From contig JAICNB010000005.1 in the NCBI GenBank assembly GCA_025928935.1, forward strand, positions 1 through 64,000: DNA of 64,000 nucleotides. Reading direction: 5' to 3'. The stretch is from Acidimicrobiia bacterium. GTDB lineage: Bacteria > Actinomycetota > Acidimicrobiia > Spongiisociales > ZC4RG35. The position numbers and the translations under genes were made by a program. This document shows, piece by piece, positions 8,397 through 17,248 of the stretch (position 1 is its first letter; every line of letters starts with the position of its first letter). The notes beneath the pieces are model-generated. The model had not been told where the DNA came from and ran no database searches. It saw only the letters and a list, made by a program, of their open reading frames with translations.

Positions 8397-10022
8397 CGGT
8401 CGCCCGAGACGGGTCACCGGCTCGGTCGGCAGGGACAGTGTCCCGCTCGCTTCGACGATGCGTAACGGTGTCTTCTGCATCCATGTCCAGATCAGGCGTG
8501 CCTCCTCGGCCGTCTCCACCGAATCCGGGACGTTCGCCGCTTGCTGCCCACCGCTGTCGGGGGCCGGACGAAGCGGTGGGGTCGACCCATCGCTCCAGGA
8601 GCACACCAGACGCCCGTGGTCGAGCACCACATGAGATCCGTCATCACCCACGATCTCGGCGACACCCAGCGTGTGGAGGGCCACCCAGCATCTTGTCGTC
8701 TCAATGGCACGGGCCAAGGCATCGTGGCGGTCGCGGGCCCATGCCGCCTCTTCGTAACGCAGTTCCGATGAGAGCTGACCCATCTTGGCCACCAATGGCT
8801 CGAGCAGGATCGAGGGATGAGCGGTGATCCCCTCGACGATCTGATCGACGGCTCTTCGGTAGGTGGCGATGTCCAGGGTCCCATCACATGGGCAGTAGGC
8901 CACCCCCATCTGGGCGGGGGCACAACATCCAGACCTAGACCCGGGGCGGGTTGCGCACCTTCGGATCATGGTCGCCTCCCATAGGGCGGCCACCACGAGA
9001 TCGGCAGCCGACTTCGACCGGAATGGGCCCAGATGAGCCAGAGCGCCGGTGCGCAGGGTCCTCACCACGGAAAGCCGGGGGAAGGCCTCGTCGGTCAGCT
9101 TCACCCAGTGCGAGGTCTTCGGCGGCCGGGACCGACGGTTGTAGCGCGGGCGATGAGCGTGGATCAGTCGTAGCTCGGTGACCTCTGCCTCCAACGGGGT
9201 GGGGCACACGATGTGGTCGACCGTCTCCAACTCCCGCATCAGATTTCCGATGCTCCGGCGCTCGTCTCCATAGAAGTACTGGCGGACCCTGGCCCTCAGG
9301 TTGGTCGCCTTTCCCACGTAGATCGGGTTGCCGTGCCGATCCCGGAACAGGTACACGCCCGGTCGCCGGGGGAGATGGTTCGTCAGGGCGATCTTCGAGT
9401 AGTGGGCCGAGCCGCGGGCCCTCGGGAGCTGGAGCAGATCATCCAGGTTGGTGACGCCCAGGCTGCCGGCCCGCTCCAGGAGCCCATGGAGCACGTGGGC
9501 GGTGGCACGGGCGTCCTCCAGGGCGCGATGGTTGGGGGTCACCGGGCTGCGGAAATGGGCGGCGAGACTCTGCAGTCGCAGGTTCCTGACCTCGTCCCGG
9601 ACCAGACGTCTGCCCAGTGCAGCGGTGTCGACCGTGTCGTTGCCCAGCTTGGGGTACCCGTGCTCGATGGCCGCGGCGTTGAGGAAGGAGACGTCGAAGC
9701 GGACGTTGTGCCCGACGATCACCGAGTCGCCTATGAACTCGAGGAAGGCCGGTAGGGCGGCGGCGATGTCGGGGGCCTCCACCACCATCGCCTCGGTGAT
9801 GCCGGTCAGGATGGTGATGAAGGGCGGGATGGGGAGACCCGGATCGACCAGGGTTTGGAACGTACCGAGCAGTTCACCGCCCCGATATTTGACCGCCCCG
9901 ATCTCGGTGATGGCGCAGTCACGTGGGGAGCCTCCAGTGGTCTCCAGGTCGAGGACACAGAACATGACATCGAAGAGGGGGGTCGACAGATCGTCGAAGC
10001 TGGGCTGGAGAAGGGCGGCCAC
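8385..10022 (-). CDS. DEDDh exonuclease / GIY-YIG (UvrC/Cho-like) fusion nuclease
   Basis: DnaQ-type LDLETTGGSPRD, GHNVRFDVSFL, NHRALEDARAT; then RRPGVYLFRDRHGNPIYVGKATNLRARVRQYFY; UVR-like motif LSSELRYEEAAWARDR. Confidence 0.9.
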   Translation of the reverse strand: MAALLQPSFDDLSTPLFDVMFCVLDLETTGGSPRDCAITEIGAVKYRGGELLGTFQTLVDPGLPIPPFITILTGITEAMVVEAPDIAAALPAFLEFIGDSVIVGHNVRFDVSFLNAAAIEHGYPKLGNDTVDTAALGRRLVRDEVRNLRLQSLAAHFRSPVTPNHRALEDARATAHVLHGLLERAGSLGVTNLDDLLQLPRARGSAHYSKIALTNHLPRRPGVYLFRDRHGNPIYVGKATNLRARVRQYFYGDERRSIGNLMRELETVDHIVCPTPLEAEVTELRLIHAHRPRYNRRSRPPKTSHWVKLTDEAFPRLSVVRTLRTGALAHLGPFRSKSAADLVVAALWEATMIRRCATRPGSRSGCCAPAQMGVAYCPCDGTLDIATYRRAVDQIVEGITAHPSILLEPLVAKMGQLSSELRYEEAAWARDRHDALARAIETTRCWVALHTLGVAEIVGDDGSHVVLDHGRLVCSWSDGSTPPLRPAPDSGGQQAANVPDSVETAEEARLIWTWMQKTPLRIVEASGTLSLPTEPVTRLGRPSAR

Positions 10023-10040
10023 GCCCCTCCGAGGCTAAAG

Positions 10041-10054
10041 CGAACATATGTTCG
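10041..10054. promoter_or_regulatory. LexA/SOS (Cheo-type) box CGAACATATGTTCG
   Basis: Perfect 14-bp palindrome matching GAAC-N4-GTTC, 19 bp upstream of the GTG start of the fusion nuclease. Confidence 0.85.
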
Positions 10055-10064
10055 ATGCAACGTT

Positions 10065-10844
10065 CTAGTTCATTCTGCTTGTCCGTCGTTGCCGCAGCGC
10101 CTCGTAGGCGAGGATCGCCATCGAGACGGAGACGTTGAGGGAGTCTGCGTCACCTTCCATCGGGATCCTCACAAGGGAATCGGCAGCCGATCGTGCCCGG
10201 TCGGACAGTCCGTGGTGCTCCGAGCCGGCGATGAGGGCGCATGGGCCGGTGAGGTCGAGGCTCCAAAGGAGGTCGGTGGCGCCAGGGTCGGCGGCGTGGA
10301 TGCTGATGTCGTGCTCCCTGAGCCATGTGATGGCCCGGTCGAGGGTGGTGACGGCGATCGGGACCGAGAACAGCGTGCCGGTCGATGAACGGATGACATT
10401 GGGGTTCAACGGGTCGGCTCCGGTGTCGGTGACGATCAGGCCGGCGGCGCCCACGGCGTCAGCCGTGCGGAGCAGAGCGCCGAGGTTGCCGGGTTTCTCG
10501 ATGGCCTCGGCCAAGAGAAAGAGAGGGCTCGGGGGTATTACCAGATGGCTCAGCTCCATCTCGAACCTGGCGAACACGGCGATCACCCCTTGAGATCTGC
10601 GCCGGTAGGAGGCCCGGTCCATGCCTTCCGGGGCGACGGACAACTCCACCTCCGCAGGGACCGGAGGACCGGGGAACCTGGTCGGGTCGTAGTAGATCTC
10701 CAGCGGCCTCAGCCCGGCCGCGACGGCACGCTCCAGCTCCCTGATCCCCTCCACGAGGAACACCCGCTCCCGATCGCGTTGACGGCGGTCACGGAGCGCC
10801 ATCAGTCTCTTGATCTTGGGGTTGGAGGCCGAAGATATGTCCAT
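10065..10844 (-). CDS. TrmH/SpoU-family RNA 2'-O-methyltransferase
   Basis: MDISSASNPKIKRLMALRDRRQRDRERVFLVEGIRELERA; EKPGNLGALLRTADAVGA; NPNVIRSSTGTLFSVPI. Confidence 0.9.
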   Translation of the reverse strand: MDISSASNPKIKRLMALRDRRQRDRERVFLVEGIRELERAVAAGLRPLEIYYDPTRFPGPPVPAEVELSVAPEGMDRASYRRRSQGVIAVFARFEMELSHLVIPPSPLFLLAEAIEKPGNLGALLRTADAVGAAGLIVTDTGADPLNPNVIRSSTGTLFSVPIAVTTLDRAITWLREHDISIHAADPGATDLLWSLDLTGPCALIAGSEHHGLSDRARSAADSLVRIPMEGDADSLNVSVSMAILAYEALRQRRTSRMN

Positions 10845-11440
10845 CAGCCTGCCCACCGCTCGTGGTGGATCACGGTCTCACGGGGCTTCTTGCCGCGGGC
10901 CAGGCTGCCGGAGCGACGATCGGCCATCGGATACCCAACAGTCACCACGCCGATCGGAGTGTGATGCGACGGGATCCCGAGCAGGGACCCGAGTCGCGGG
11001 ACAGAGTGGACACCGAGAAAGCCTGCCGCCAAGCCCTCGTCCACGACCGCGAGGAGCACCGCCATCAGCGCGGCCCCGGAATCGACCCACCAGTAGGGGA
11101 CCGGCCACTCGATCTCCTCTCCATCGGGGCCGAGCTTGTCGGGCTCCCGGTAACGGTCCCGATACACCTGCTCGCTGACCGTGATGACGATGTGGGCCGG
11201 TGCCCTCGAGATCCAGGGATCGAACCCGCAAGCGACGTATTCCTCCTCCTCGGCGATGACGGCGATAGCCCGACGTGTCGCCTGATCGGTCACGATGACG
11301 AACCCGAGACCCTGACTGTTGCCGGCTGAAGGCGCCGTGAGCCCGGCGTCGACGATCCGGTCGAGGGCTTCGTCCGGGACCGGCTCCGGTCCGTAGTTCC
11401 TGACCATCCTCCTCTTGCGGATCACATCTCTGAACTCCAT
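10844..11440 (-). CDS. Nitroreductase family protein
   Basis: MEFRDVIRKRRMVRNYGPEPVPDEALDRIVDAGLTAPSAGNSQGLGFVIV. Confidence 0.85.
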   Translation of the reverse strand: MEFRDVIRKRRMVRNYGPEPVPDEALDRIVDAGLTAPSAGNSQGLGFVIVTDQATRRAIAVIAEEEEYVACGFDPWISRAPAHIVITVSEQVYRDRYREPDKLGPDGEEIEWPVPYWWVDSGAALMAVLLAVVDEGLAAGFLGVHSVPRLGSLLGIPSHHTPIGVVTVGYPMADRRSGSLARGKKPRETVIHHERWAG

Positions 11441-11605
11441 GCCCCCAATGTTGTCATCCTGCGCCGGTCCGGGCACCACGGGAAACCGATTGGTGACAGC
11501 GATCGTTGTATCCCTTATGGTGTGGGACGGCGGTCCAGGGGTCCAACTTGGGCTGTTGCCGAAGATGGAGGACAGGGGCGAGTGACCCCAGCTGCGGGGA
11601 ACGAG

Positions 11606-12481
11606 ATGAGGGTCGTGTGGACGCGGGGGAGCGGCTGCTCTGAGTTGGCGACTCTCCTCTCGGAGGGCGAGGCAGATCGCATCACAGGCGACCTGGTCCA
11701 GCAGTGCATCGACCATCGCGCCGACTTGCTCGTCTCCCGGCGCTTTCCTGGGTCGTTCGACCTGGTGAGTGTGGCGGTTCCGCTCGACTTCGTCCCAGAC
11801 AAGGTGACCCGCGTCGTATCTGCCGTCGCCGGCGGCCCACATTCCTTCCTGGCCGCGGACACGGCGTCCCGACTGGGGCGGAGCCTGGACGTCGAAGCCG
11901 AGATGCTGTCCGCCATCAGGCCGGGCGACGATGTACGCGTTGCCGAGGAGCTACTCGATCACCTTGCACTCTCCGTGCCCGAGACCCGGGGTCGTGTGGT
12001 CGAGGTCGACGGGATCCCGGAACTGGTGGAGAGCCTCGAGGAGGGAACCCTGGTCGTGTTCGGCGCTCCGGGAGGATCCTGGTTGCAGCGGTCCATGTTC
12101 GGCCCCGGCGCCAAGCTGAGGAGTAGGGCGCCGGCCGGGGCGATCATGGTGCGCAGCGCCCCCGATCGGGTGTTTCGTTGGATGGGGGACCCGGTCTTCG
12201 TCAGCCCGTTGCGTCTCGCCTACGACACCCTTCGGGTCCACGAGGAGAAGGTGCTGGCGGTAGCTGCCGAGGGGCTATTGGTCGGGTTGGTCCGCCGTGA
12301 GCGGCTCGTCGGGGCCGGCGATGCGTCGGTGGGCTCTGTGATGGAGGAGGCGATGTCGGCCAAGGTCGACGAGACGATCGCCGAAGCGATGACCCTCGAG
12401 CCCACGTTCGGGCGGGACCCAATCCCGGTGACCGATCACAACGAGCACCTGGTCGGCGCCTTGTCGTTGCCTGTCGGCTGA
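11606..12481 (+). CDS. USP-like domain plus CBS-pair protein (tentative)
   Basis: VVFGAPGGSWLQRSMFGPGAKLRSRAPAGAIMVRSAP resembles USP C-terminal motif; C-terminal region resembles a CBS pair. Confidence 0.45.
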   Translation: MRVVWTRGSGCSELATLLSEGEADRITGDLVQQCIDHRADLLVSRRFPGSFDLVSVAVPLDFVPDKVTRVVSAVAGGPHSFLAADTASRLGRSLDVEAEMLSAIRPGDDVRVAEELLDHLALSVPETRGRVVEVDGIPELVESLEEGTLVVFGAPGGSWLQRSMFGPGAKLRSRAPAGAIMVRSAPDRVFRWMGDPVFVSPLRLAYDTLRVHEEKVLAVAAEGLLVGLVRRERLVGAGDASVGSVMEEAMSAKVDETIAEAMTLEPTFGRDPIPVTDHNEHLVGALSLPVG

Positions 12482-12500
12482 ATTCGGGGAGAATCTCGCG

Positions 12501-13412
12501 GTGAGATCCAGGTTCTCGTTCCGCTCCTTTCTGTGGCTGCTCCTCGCTCTCGTCATCGTCTTCCATGTGGCCGGGGGCTGGTACTTCTCCAATGAGCTGA
12601 TCGAGGATGCATTCATCCCCGATCCCGAACCGATCAACGCCGTCCACGGCTCCTACGAGCTAGAGGAGGTCACCTACGACTCCCCGCTCGGCCCTATGGA
12701 GGCCTGGTATCTACCGGCCGGTGGCACGACGTGGGTGGTGCACGTCCATGGCCTGGGCGCCACCCCCGCCGAGGCCGAGCCTTTGTTCGCCCCATTGCAG
12801 CAAGCCGGCTACCCACAGCTATCGATCACGTACAGGAATGACGAAGGTCAGCCCCCGGACCCCTCCGGCTACTACCAATATGGGGCCACCGAGTGGGAGG
12901 ACGTCTCGGGGGCGGTGGACTATGCGATGGCTAACGGGGCCACCAACGTCGTGCTGAGCGGGTTCTCCACCGGGGCGGCCCACGCAATGTCGTTCCTGTC
13001 CAGACAGCCCCGCGAGATCGTCGGGGGGATGCTGATGGACGCCCCCAATGTGGATTTCGGTCGAACTGTCGACTACTTGGCCGGCCAGCGGGACCTTCCG
13101 GTCGTGGGCCTCCCAGTCCCGATCACGGTGTCGACGACGGCGAAGTTCATCACCTCGCTCCGCATCGGGGTCAATTGGAAGCTGCTGGACTACATCGCAG
13201 ACGCCGACGAGACCATTCGCCAGCCGGTCCTCATCCATCACGGCACCGCGGACCTCAGGGTCCCCATCGAGACCAGCCTCGACCTCCAGGCGACCAATCC
13301 CGACTTGATCCGCCTGATCCAGGTCGAGGGCGCCGGGCATATCGAGTCCTACGACGTCGACCGCCAGAGTTACGTCGACTCTGTGCTCGCCTTTCTCGCC
13401 GAGCTCGGATGA
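12501..13412 (+). CDS. Alpha/beta hydrolase
   Basis: N-terminal TM; VVHVHGLGATPAEAEPLF; GFSTGAAHAMSFL nucleophile elbow; HHGTADLRVPIETS. Confidence 0.8.
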   Translation: MRSRFSFRSFLWLLLALVIVFHVAGGWYFSNELIEDAFIPDPEPINAVHGSYELEEVTYDSPLGPMEAWYLPAGGTTWVVHVHGLGATPAEAEPLFAPLQQAGYPQLSITYRNDEGQPPDPSGYYQYGATEWEDVSGAVDYAMANGATNVVLSGFSTGAAHAMSFLSRQPREIVGGMLMDAPNVDFGRTVDYLAGQRDLPVVGLPVPITVSTTAKFITSLRIGVNWKLLDYIADADETIRQPVLIHHGTADLRVPIETSLDLQATNPDLIRLIQVEGAGHIESYDVDRQSYVDSVLAFLAELG

Positions 13413-13454
13413 GCTGACCCCTCCTACTGTGGCGCCCGGACCCCGGGAGGTGCT

Positions 13455-14558
13455 TTGGCCGATGATGTGATGATCCGTCTGGAGAACCTGAGAAAGGTGT
13501 TCCCGGGGAGCCCCCGACCCGCGGTCGACGATCTGTCGATGGAGATCGGTCGTGGGGAGTGTGTCACCCTGATCGGGCCGTCGGGGTGCGGGAAGACCAC
13601 CACGTTGAAGATGATCAACCGCATCATCGAGCCCACCTCAGGCCAAATAACGATCGACGGCAGGAATGCGATGTCCATCCCTCCGCACGAGCTGCGGCGA
13701 TCGATCGGGTACGTGATCCAGCAGATCGGGCTGTTCCCCCACAGAACCATCGCCCAGAACATCGGCACCGTCCCGGCGCTGCTCGGCTGGGACGACACCC
13801 GAATCTACGACCGGGTGGAGGAGCTGGTCGAGACGGTAGGGCTCGACCCTGAAATGCTGGGCCGGTATCCGTCCGAGCTGTCGGGTGGCCAGCAACAGCG
13901 GGTCGGCGTGGCCCGTGCCCTGGCTGCGGATCCCCCGGTCCTCCTCATGGACGAGCCGTTCGGGGCGGTCGACCCCATCGTGCGAAAGCATCTTCAGGCC
14001 GAGTTTCACCAGCTTCAGGACGACCTGGGCAAGACCGTGGTCTTCGTCACCCATGATGTGGACGAGGCCATCTTCCTCGGCAACCGGATGGCCATCCTCG
14101 AGATGGGAGGCGTCCTGGCCCAATACGACGCACCGGAGAAGATCCTGGCCGAGCCTGCGTCACCATTCGTCGAGAGGTTCCTCGGTGGCGAACGAGGCCT
14201 CAAACGACTGGCTCTGCTCCCGGTCAAAGACGCGGGGTTGGCGCGAGGCCCGTTCGTCGACGTCACCGCCGGCCCCGACGAGGCCCGTCGGGTGATGGAG
14301 GCCAACTCGGTCGACTGGCTCGGACTGCTCGACGGCGACCGCCTGCTCGGCTGGGTCGACGGGTCACGTGTCGGCTCGTCGCCGTTGCGAGAGTTGGAGC
14401 CGAGGCCGTTTCTGGTGACGCTCGACAGCGAAGACTCACTTCGAACCGCACTCGACGCCGTCGTCACCGGTCATGCCCGGGTGGCCGTTGTGGTCGATAA
14501 CGGCATGTACCGGGGCATGCTCGACCTCGAGGCCATCGCAGGCGAGGTGACCGAATGA
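13455..14558 (+). CDS. opuCA: Glycine betaine/carnitine/choline-type ABC transporter ATPase with C-terminal CBS-like region
   Basis: GPSGCGKTTTLKMINRIIEPTSG, LSGGQQQRVGVARAL, LLMDEPFGAVDPIVR; TTG start. Confidence 0.85.
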   Translation: MADDVMIRLENLRKVFPGSPRPAVDDLSMEIGRGECVTLIGPSGCGKTTTLKMINRIIEPTSGQITIDGRNAMSIPPHELRRSIGYVIQQIGLFPHRTIAQNIGTVPALLGWDDTRIYDRVEELVETVGLDPEMLGRYPSELSGGQQQRVGVARALAADPPVLLMDEPFGAVDPIVRKHLQAEFHQLQDDLGKTVVFVTHDVDEAIFLGNRMAILEMGGVLAQYDAPEKILAEPASPFVERFLGGERGLKRLALLPVKDAGLARGPFVDVTAGPDEARRVMEANSVDWLGLLDGDRLLGWVDGSRVGSSPLRELEPRPFLVTLDSEDSLRTALDAVVTGHARVAVVVDNGMYRGMLDLEAIAGEVTE

Positions 14559-15220
14559 CCCTGGTCGGGCAAAGCACCCCACTCATCGACTGGGACTGGG
14601 TCGGTCGCAATCTGGATCAGATCGTCGACCGCACCTGGCAGCATCTCGGGCTCACCGCGATCTCGGTGCTGCTCGGACTCGTCATCTCGGTGGGCCTGGC
14701 CGTTGTCGCCCTCCGCTGGAGATGGACCTACCCCCCGATCACCTGGGTGACCGGTCTCCTGTACACGATCCCCTCCCTGGCCCTCTTCGCCCTTCTGGTG
14801 CCGATCGTCGGCCTCAACGCCACGAACGCCGTCATCGCCCTGACCTCGTACACCCTCCTCATCATCATCCGCAATCTCGTAGCCGGGATCGATGGGGTCC
14901 CGGCCTCGGTGATGGAGGCGGCTGACGGCATGGGCTACACGCGGCAGGGGCGTTTCTGGAGGATGGAGGTCCCCCTCGCCCTGCCCGCGATCATCGCCGG
15001 GCTCCGCATCGCCACCGTCACCACCGTCGGTTTGGTGACGGTCACCGCGGTCTTGGGTCTTGGGGGATACGGGTTTTTCATCCTGCGAGGTCTCAACACA
15101 TTCTTCTGGACTCAGATCCTGGTGGGGGTAGTGCTTTCCGTTGTCCTGGCGACGCTGCTCGATGTCGGATTCATCTGGTTGGAGAGGCTGCTCAGCCCAT
15201 GGGCGAGGAGAGGGCGATGA
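14555..15220 (+). CDS. opuCB: ABC transporter permease (OpuCB-like)
   Basis: BPD transporter inner-membrane motif EAADGMGYTRQGRFWRMEVPLALPAIIAGLRIATV; ATGA overlap with upstream gene. Confidence 0.85.
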   Translation: MTLVGQSTPLIDWDWVGRNLDQIVDRTWQHLGLTAISVLLGLVISVGLAVVALRWRWTYPPITWVTGLLYTIPSLALFALLVPIVGLNATNAVIALTSYTLLIIIRNLVAGIDGVPASVMEAADGMGYTRQGRFWRMEVPLALPAIIAGLRIATVTTVGLVTVTAVLGLGGYGFFILRGLNTFFWTQILVGVVLSVVLATLLDVGFIWLERLLSPWARRGR

Positions 15221-15933
15221 CGGTCTGGGAGGAGGTGAGGGCCTTCCTCACCGACCCGGCCACATGGTCGGGGCCCGACTCGATCCCTGCCAGGCTGTGG
15301 GAGCATCTCTGGATCTCGGTCGTCGCGGTCGTAATTGCGGCGATCCTGGTCCTTCCTCTGGCCGTGTGGTTGGGCCACATCCGTCGAGGGTCGGGGGTGG
15401 CCTCGACGGTGGTCAACATCGGCAGGGCGCTCCCCTCGTTCGGGATCCTCGCCATCTCCTTCCTGATCCTGGTCCAGCTGGGGGCAGGGGTGGGAGAGCC
15501 GTGGGCGGTCCTGGTCGCACTGATCGCTCTGGCCGCCCCTCCGTTGTTCACCAACACCGTCACCGGAATCCAGTCGGTCGAAGCCTCGACGGTCGAAGCA
15601 GCGAGGGGCATGGGGCTGACCGGGAAGGAGGTGCTTTCGAGGGTGGAGATCCCTCTCTCCACGCCTCTGGTCGTGGAAGGCCTACGCATCGCCACGGTCC
15701 AGGTGATCGCCACGGCCACCCTGGGAGCGCTCGTGGCCTGGGGTGGCCTGGGTCGTTACATCGTGGACGGGTTCGCCCGTCAGGACATGGGGCGGCTGAT
15801 CGTGGGCGCGGTCCTGGTCGGCCTGCTCGCCGTCCTCGCGGAGCTCGGTCTCGGGGCGTTGCAGCGAGCGTCCGCGCCGAAGGGTGCGCGCCGCGGCGAT
15901 ATCGGGAATCCGGCACAGCGCTCTACCGTTTGA
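15199..15933 (+). CDS. ABC transporter permease (OpuCD-like)
   Basis: EAARGMGLTGKEVLSRVEIPLSTPLVVEGLRIATVQVIATATLGALV. Confidence 0.85.
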   Translation: MGEERAMTVWEEVRAFLTDPATWSGPDSIPARLWEHLWISVVAVVIAAILVLPLAVWLGHIRRGSGVASTVVNIGRALPSFGILAISFLILVQLGAGVGEPWAVLVALIALAAPPLFTNTVTGIQSVEASTVEAARGMGLTGKEVLSRVEIPLSTPLVVEGLRIATVQVIATATLGALVAWGGLGRYIVDGFARQDMGRLIVGAVLVGLLAVLAELGLGALQRASAPKGARRGDIGNPAQRSTV

Positions 15934-15987
15934 GTCGGAGGCACGGGTGGTACCCGGCCCCCTAGCTCACAACAGAAGGAGATACCC

Positions 15988-16911
15988 ATGCGGAGAACGC
16001 TCCGCTACCGCGCCGTTGGGGCGGTCCTGGGTGTGGCGTTGATCGCCGCCGCCTGTGGATCGGGTGACGACGCAGGAGAGGGCTCGATCGAGGGCGACCC
16101 GATACGGGTTGCGTCCTTCAACTTCAACGAGTCGGTGATCGTCGCCGAGATCTATGCGCAAGGTTTGGAGTCGAGTGGCTACCAGGTGGAGCGTCAGCTC
16201 AACCTGGGTAACCGGGAAGTGGTCAAGCCCGCGCTCGAGTCGGGGGAGATCGACCTCGTGCCCGAGTACACCGGGACAGTGGCCGGTTTCCTCGAGGTCG
16301 AGGCGTCCGCCGACTCGGACGCGACCTGGGAAGCGGCCCGGGCGGCTTGGGAGGAGCAGGGGATCACCCTCCTCGCATACAGCCCCGCACAGGACAAGAA
16401 CGCCTATGTGGTGACCGGCGAGACCGCGGACGAATTCGGCCTGGCAACGGTGTCCGATCTACAGCCGGTGGCGGGTGAGATGACCTTTGGCGGCCCACCC
16501 GAGTGCCCTGAACGCCCGCTGTGCCTGCAGGGTCTGACCGACGTGTATGGCATCGAGTTCGCCGAATTCGTTCCCCTCGATGCGGGTGGCCCGATCACTG
16601 TCGCCGCCCTGGATGGCGGTGAGATCGACGTCGGCTTGTTGTTCACCACATCCGGTGTCATCTCAGCCAACGGCTGGGTGTCACTCGAGGACGACATGGG
16701 GCTCAACCCGGCAGAGAACGTTGTCCCTGCCATCAGGACCGAAGTGGTAGATGCCTACGGAGATGATCTGGTGGCCCTGATCAACTCTCTCTCGGAGGCC
16801 TTGACCACCGAAGACCTGACCGAGATGAATGCCAGGGCCGACCTCGAACAGGAGGACCCCGCTCTGCTCGCCGAGGAGTGGCTCACCACCAACGGCTTCA
16901 TCGAGGGCTGA
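15988..16911 (+). CDS. opuCC: Substrate-binding lipoprotein of betaine/choline-type ABC transporter (OpuAC family)
   Basis: Lipobox LIAAACGSG; VASFNFNESVIVAEIYAQGLESSGYQVERQLNLGNREVVKPALESGEIDLVPEYTGT. Confidence 0.88.
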   Translation: MRRTLRYRAVGAVLGVALIAAACGSGDDAGEGSIEGDPIRVASFNFNESVIVAEIYAQGLESSGYQVERQLNLGNREVVKPALESGEIDLVPEYTGTVAGFLEVEASADSDATWEAARAAWEEQGITLLAYSPAQDKNAYVVTGETADEFGLATVSDLQPVAGEMTFGGPPECPERPLCLQGLTDVYGIEFAEFVPLDAGGPITVAALDGGEIDVGLLFTTSGVISANGWVSLEDDMGLNPAENVVPAIRTEVVDAYGDDLVALINSLSEALTTEDLTEMNARADLEQEDPALLAEEWLTTNGFIEG

Positions 16912-16920
16912 CCCTGACTT

Positions 16921-16967
16921 TTCTGTGCGGGTTTTCCACGCTTCTAGCCGCGCGAAGCCGCACAGAA
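16921..16967 (+). terminator. Candidate stem-loop terminator: TTCTGTGCGG...CCGCACAGAA (10-bp stem) with nested GCTTC...GAAGC
   Basis: Perfect inverted repeat about 10 nt after the opuCC stop codon; no U-tract. Confidence 0.4.
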
Positions 16968-16983
16968 CGCGAATCTGTCCCAG

Positions 16984-17020
16984 GCATCTCGTACCTTCGT
17001 CGCCAGGAGGTACGAGATGC
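16984..17020 (+). promoter_or_regulatory. 12-bp perfect inverted repeat GCATCTCGTACC-N13-GGTACGAGATGC containing the downstream start codon
   Basis: Read directly; ATG 17017-17019 lies inside the 3' arm, AGGAGG straddles loop and stem. Confidence 0.6.
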
Positions 17021-17205
17021 TGATCGATTGCGAGCAGTGTGCGATGCAGGCCACCAGCGCCTGTGACGACTGCGTGGTGACATTCCTGCTCTCGGACGGC
17101 CCGGTGGATCTCGACGAGTCCGAGGTGGCCGCCCTGGCCAACCTAGCCGGTGAGGGTCTGGTGCCCAGGCTGCGTCTGATCCCCACCGAGCGCCGGGCCG
17201 GTTGA
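17017..17205 (+). CDS. Small four-Cys protein of unknown function
   Basis: MLIDCEQCAMQATSACDDCVVTFLL; AGGAGG RBS; resembles conserved short actinobacterial proteins. Confidence 0.7.
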   Translation: MLIDCEQCAMQATSACDDCVVTFLLSDGPVDLDESEVAALANLAGEGLVPRLRLIPTERRAG

Positions 17206-17248
17206 AGGTCCCGATTCCCCGTGGGGCCGGGGTTACGCTCGCCGGCAC

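Noticed and set aside
11441-11605. Possible DosR-type box between nitroreductase and USP-CBS-like gene
   Set aside because: The best GC-rich segment (AGGGGTCCAACTTGGGC) is not a good palindrome and does not match the consensus well.
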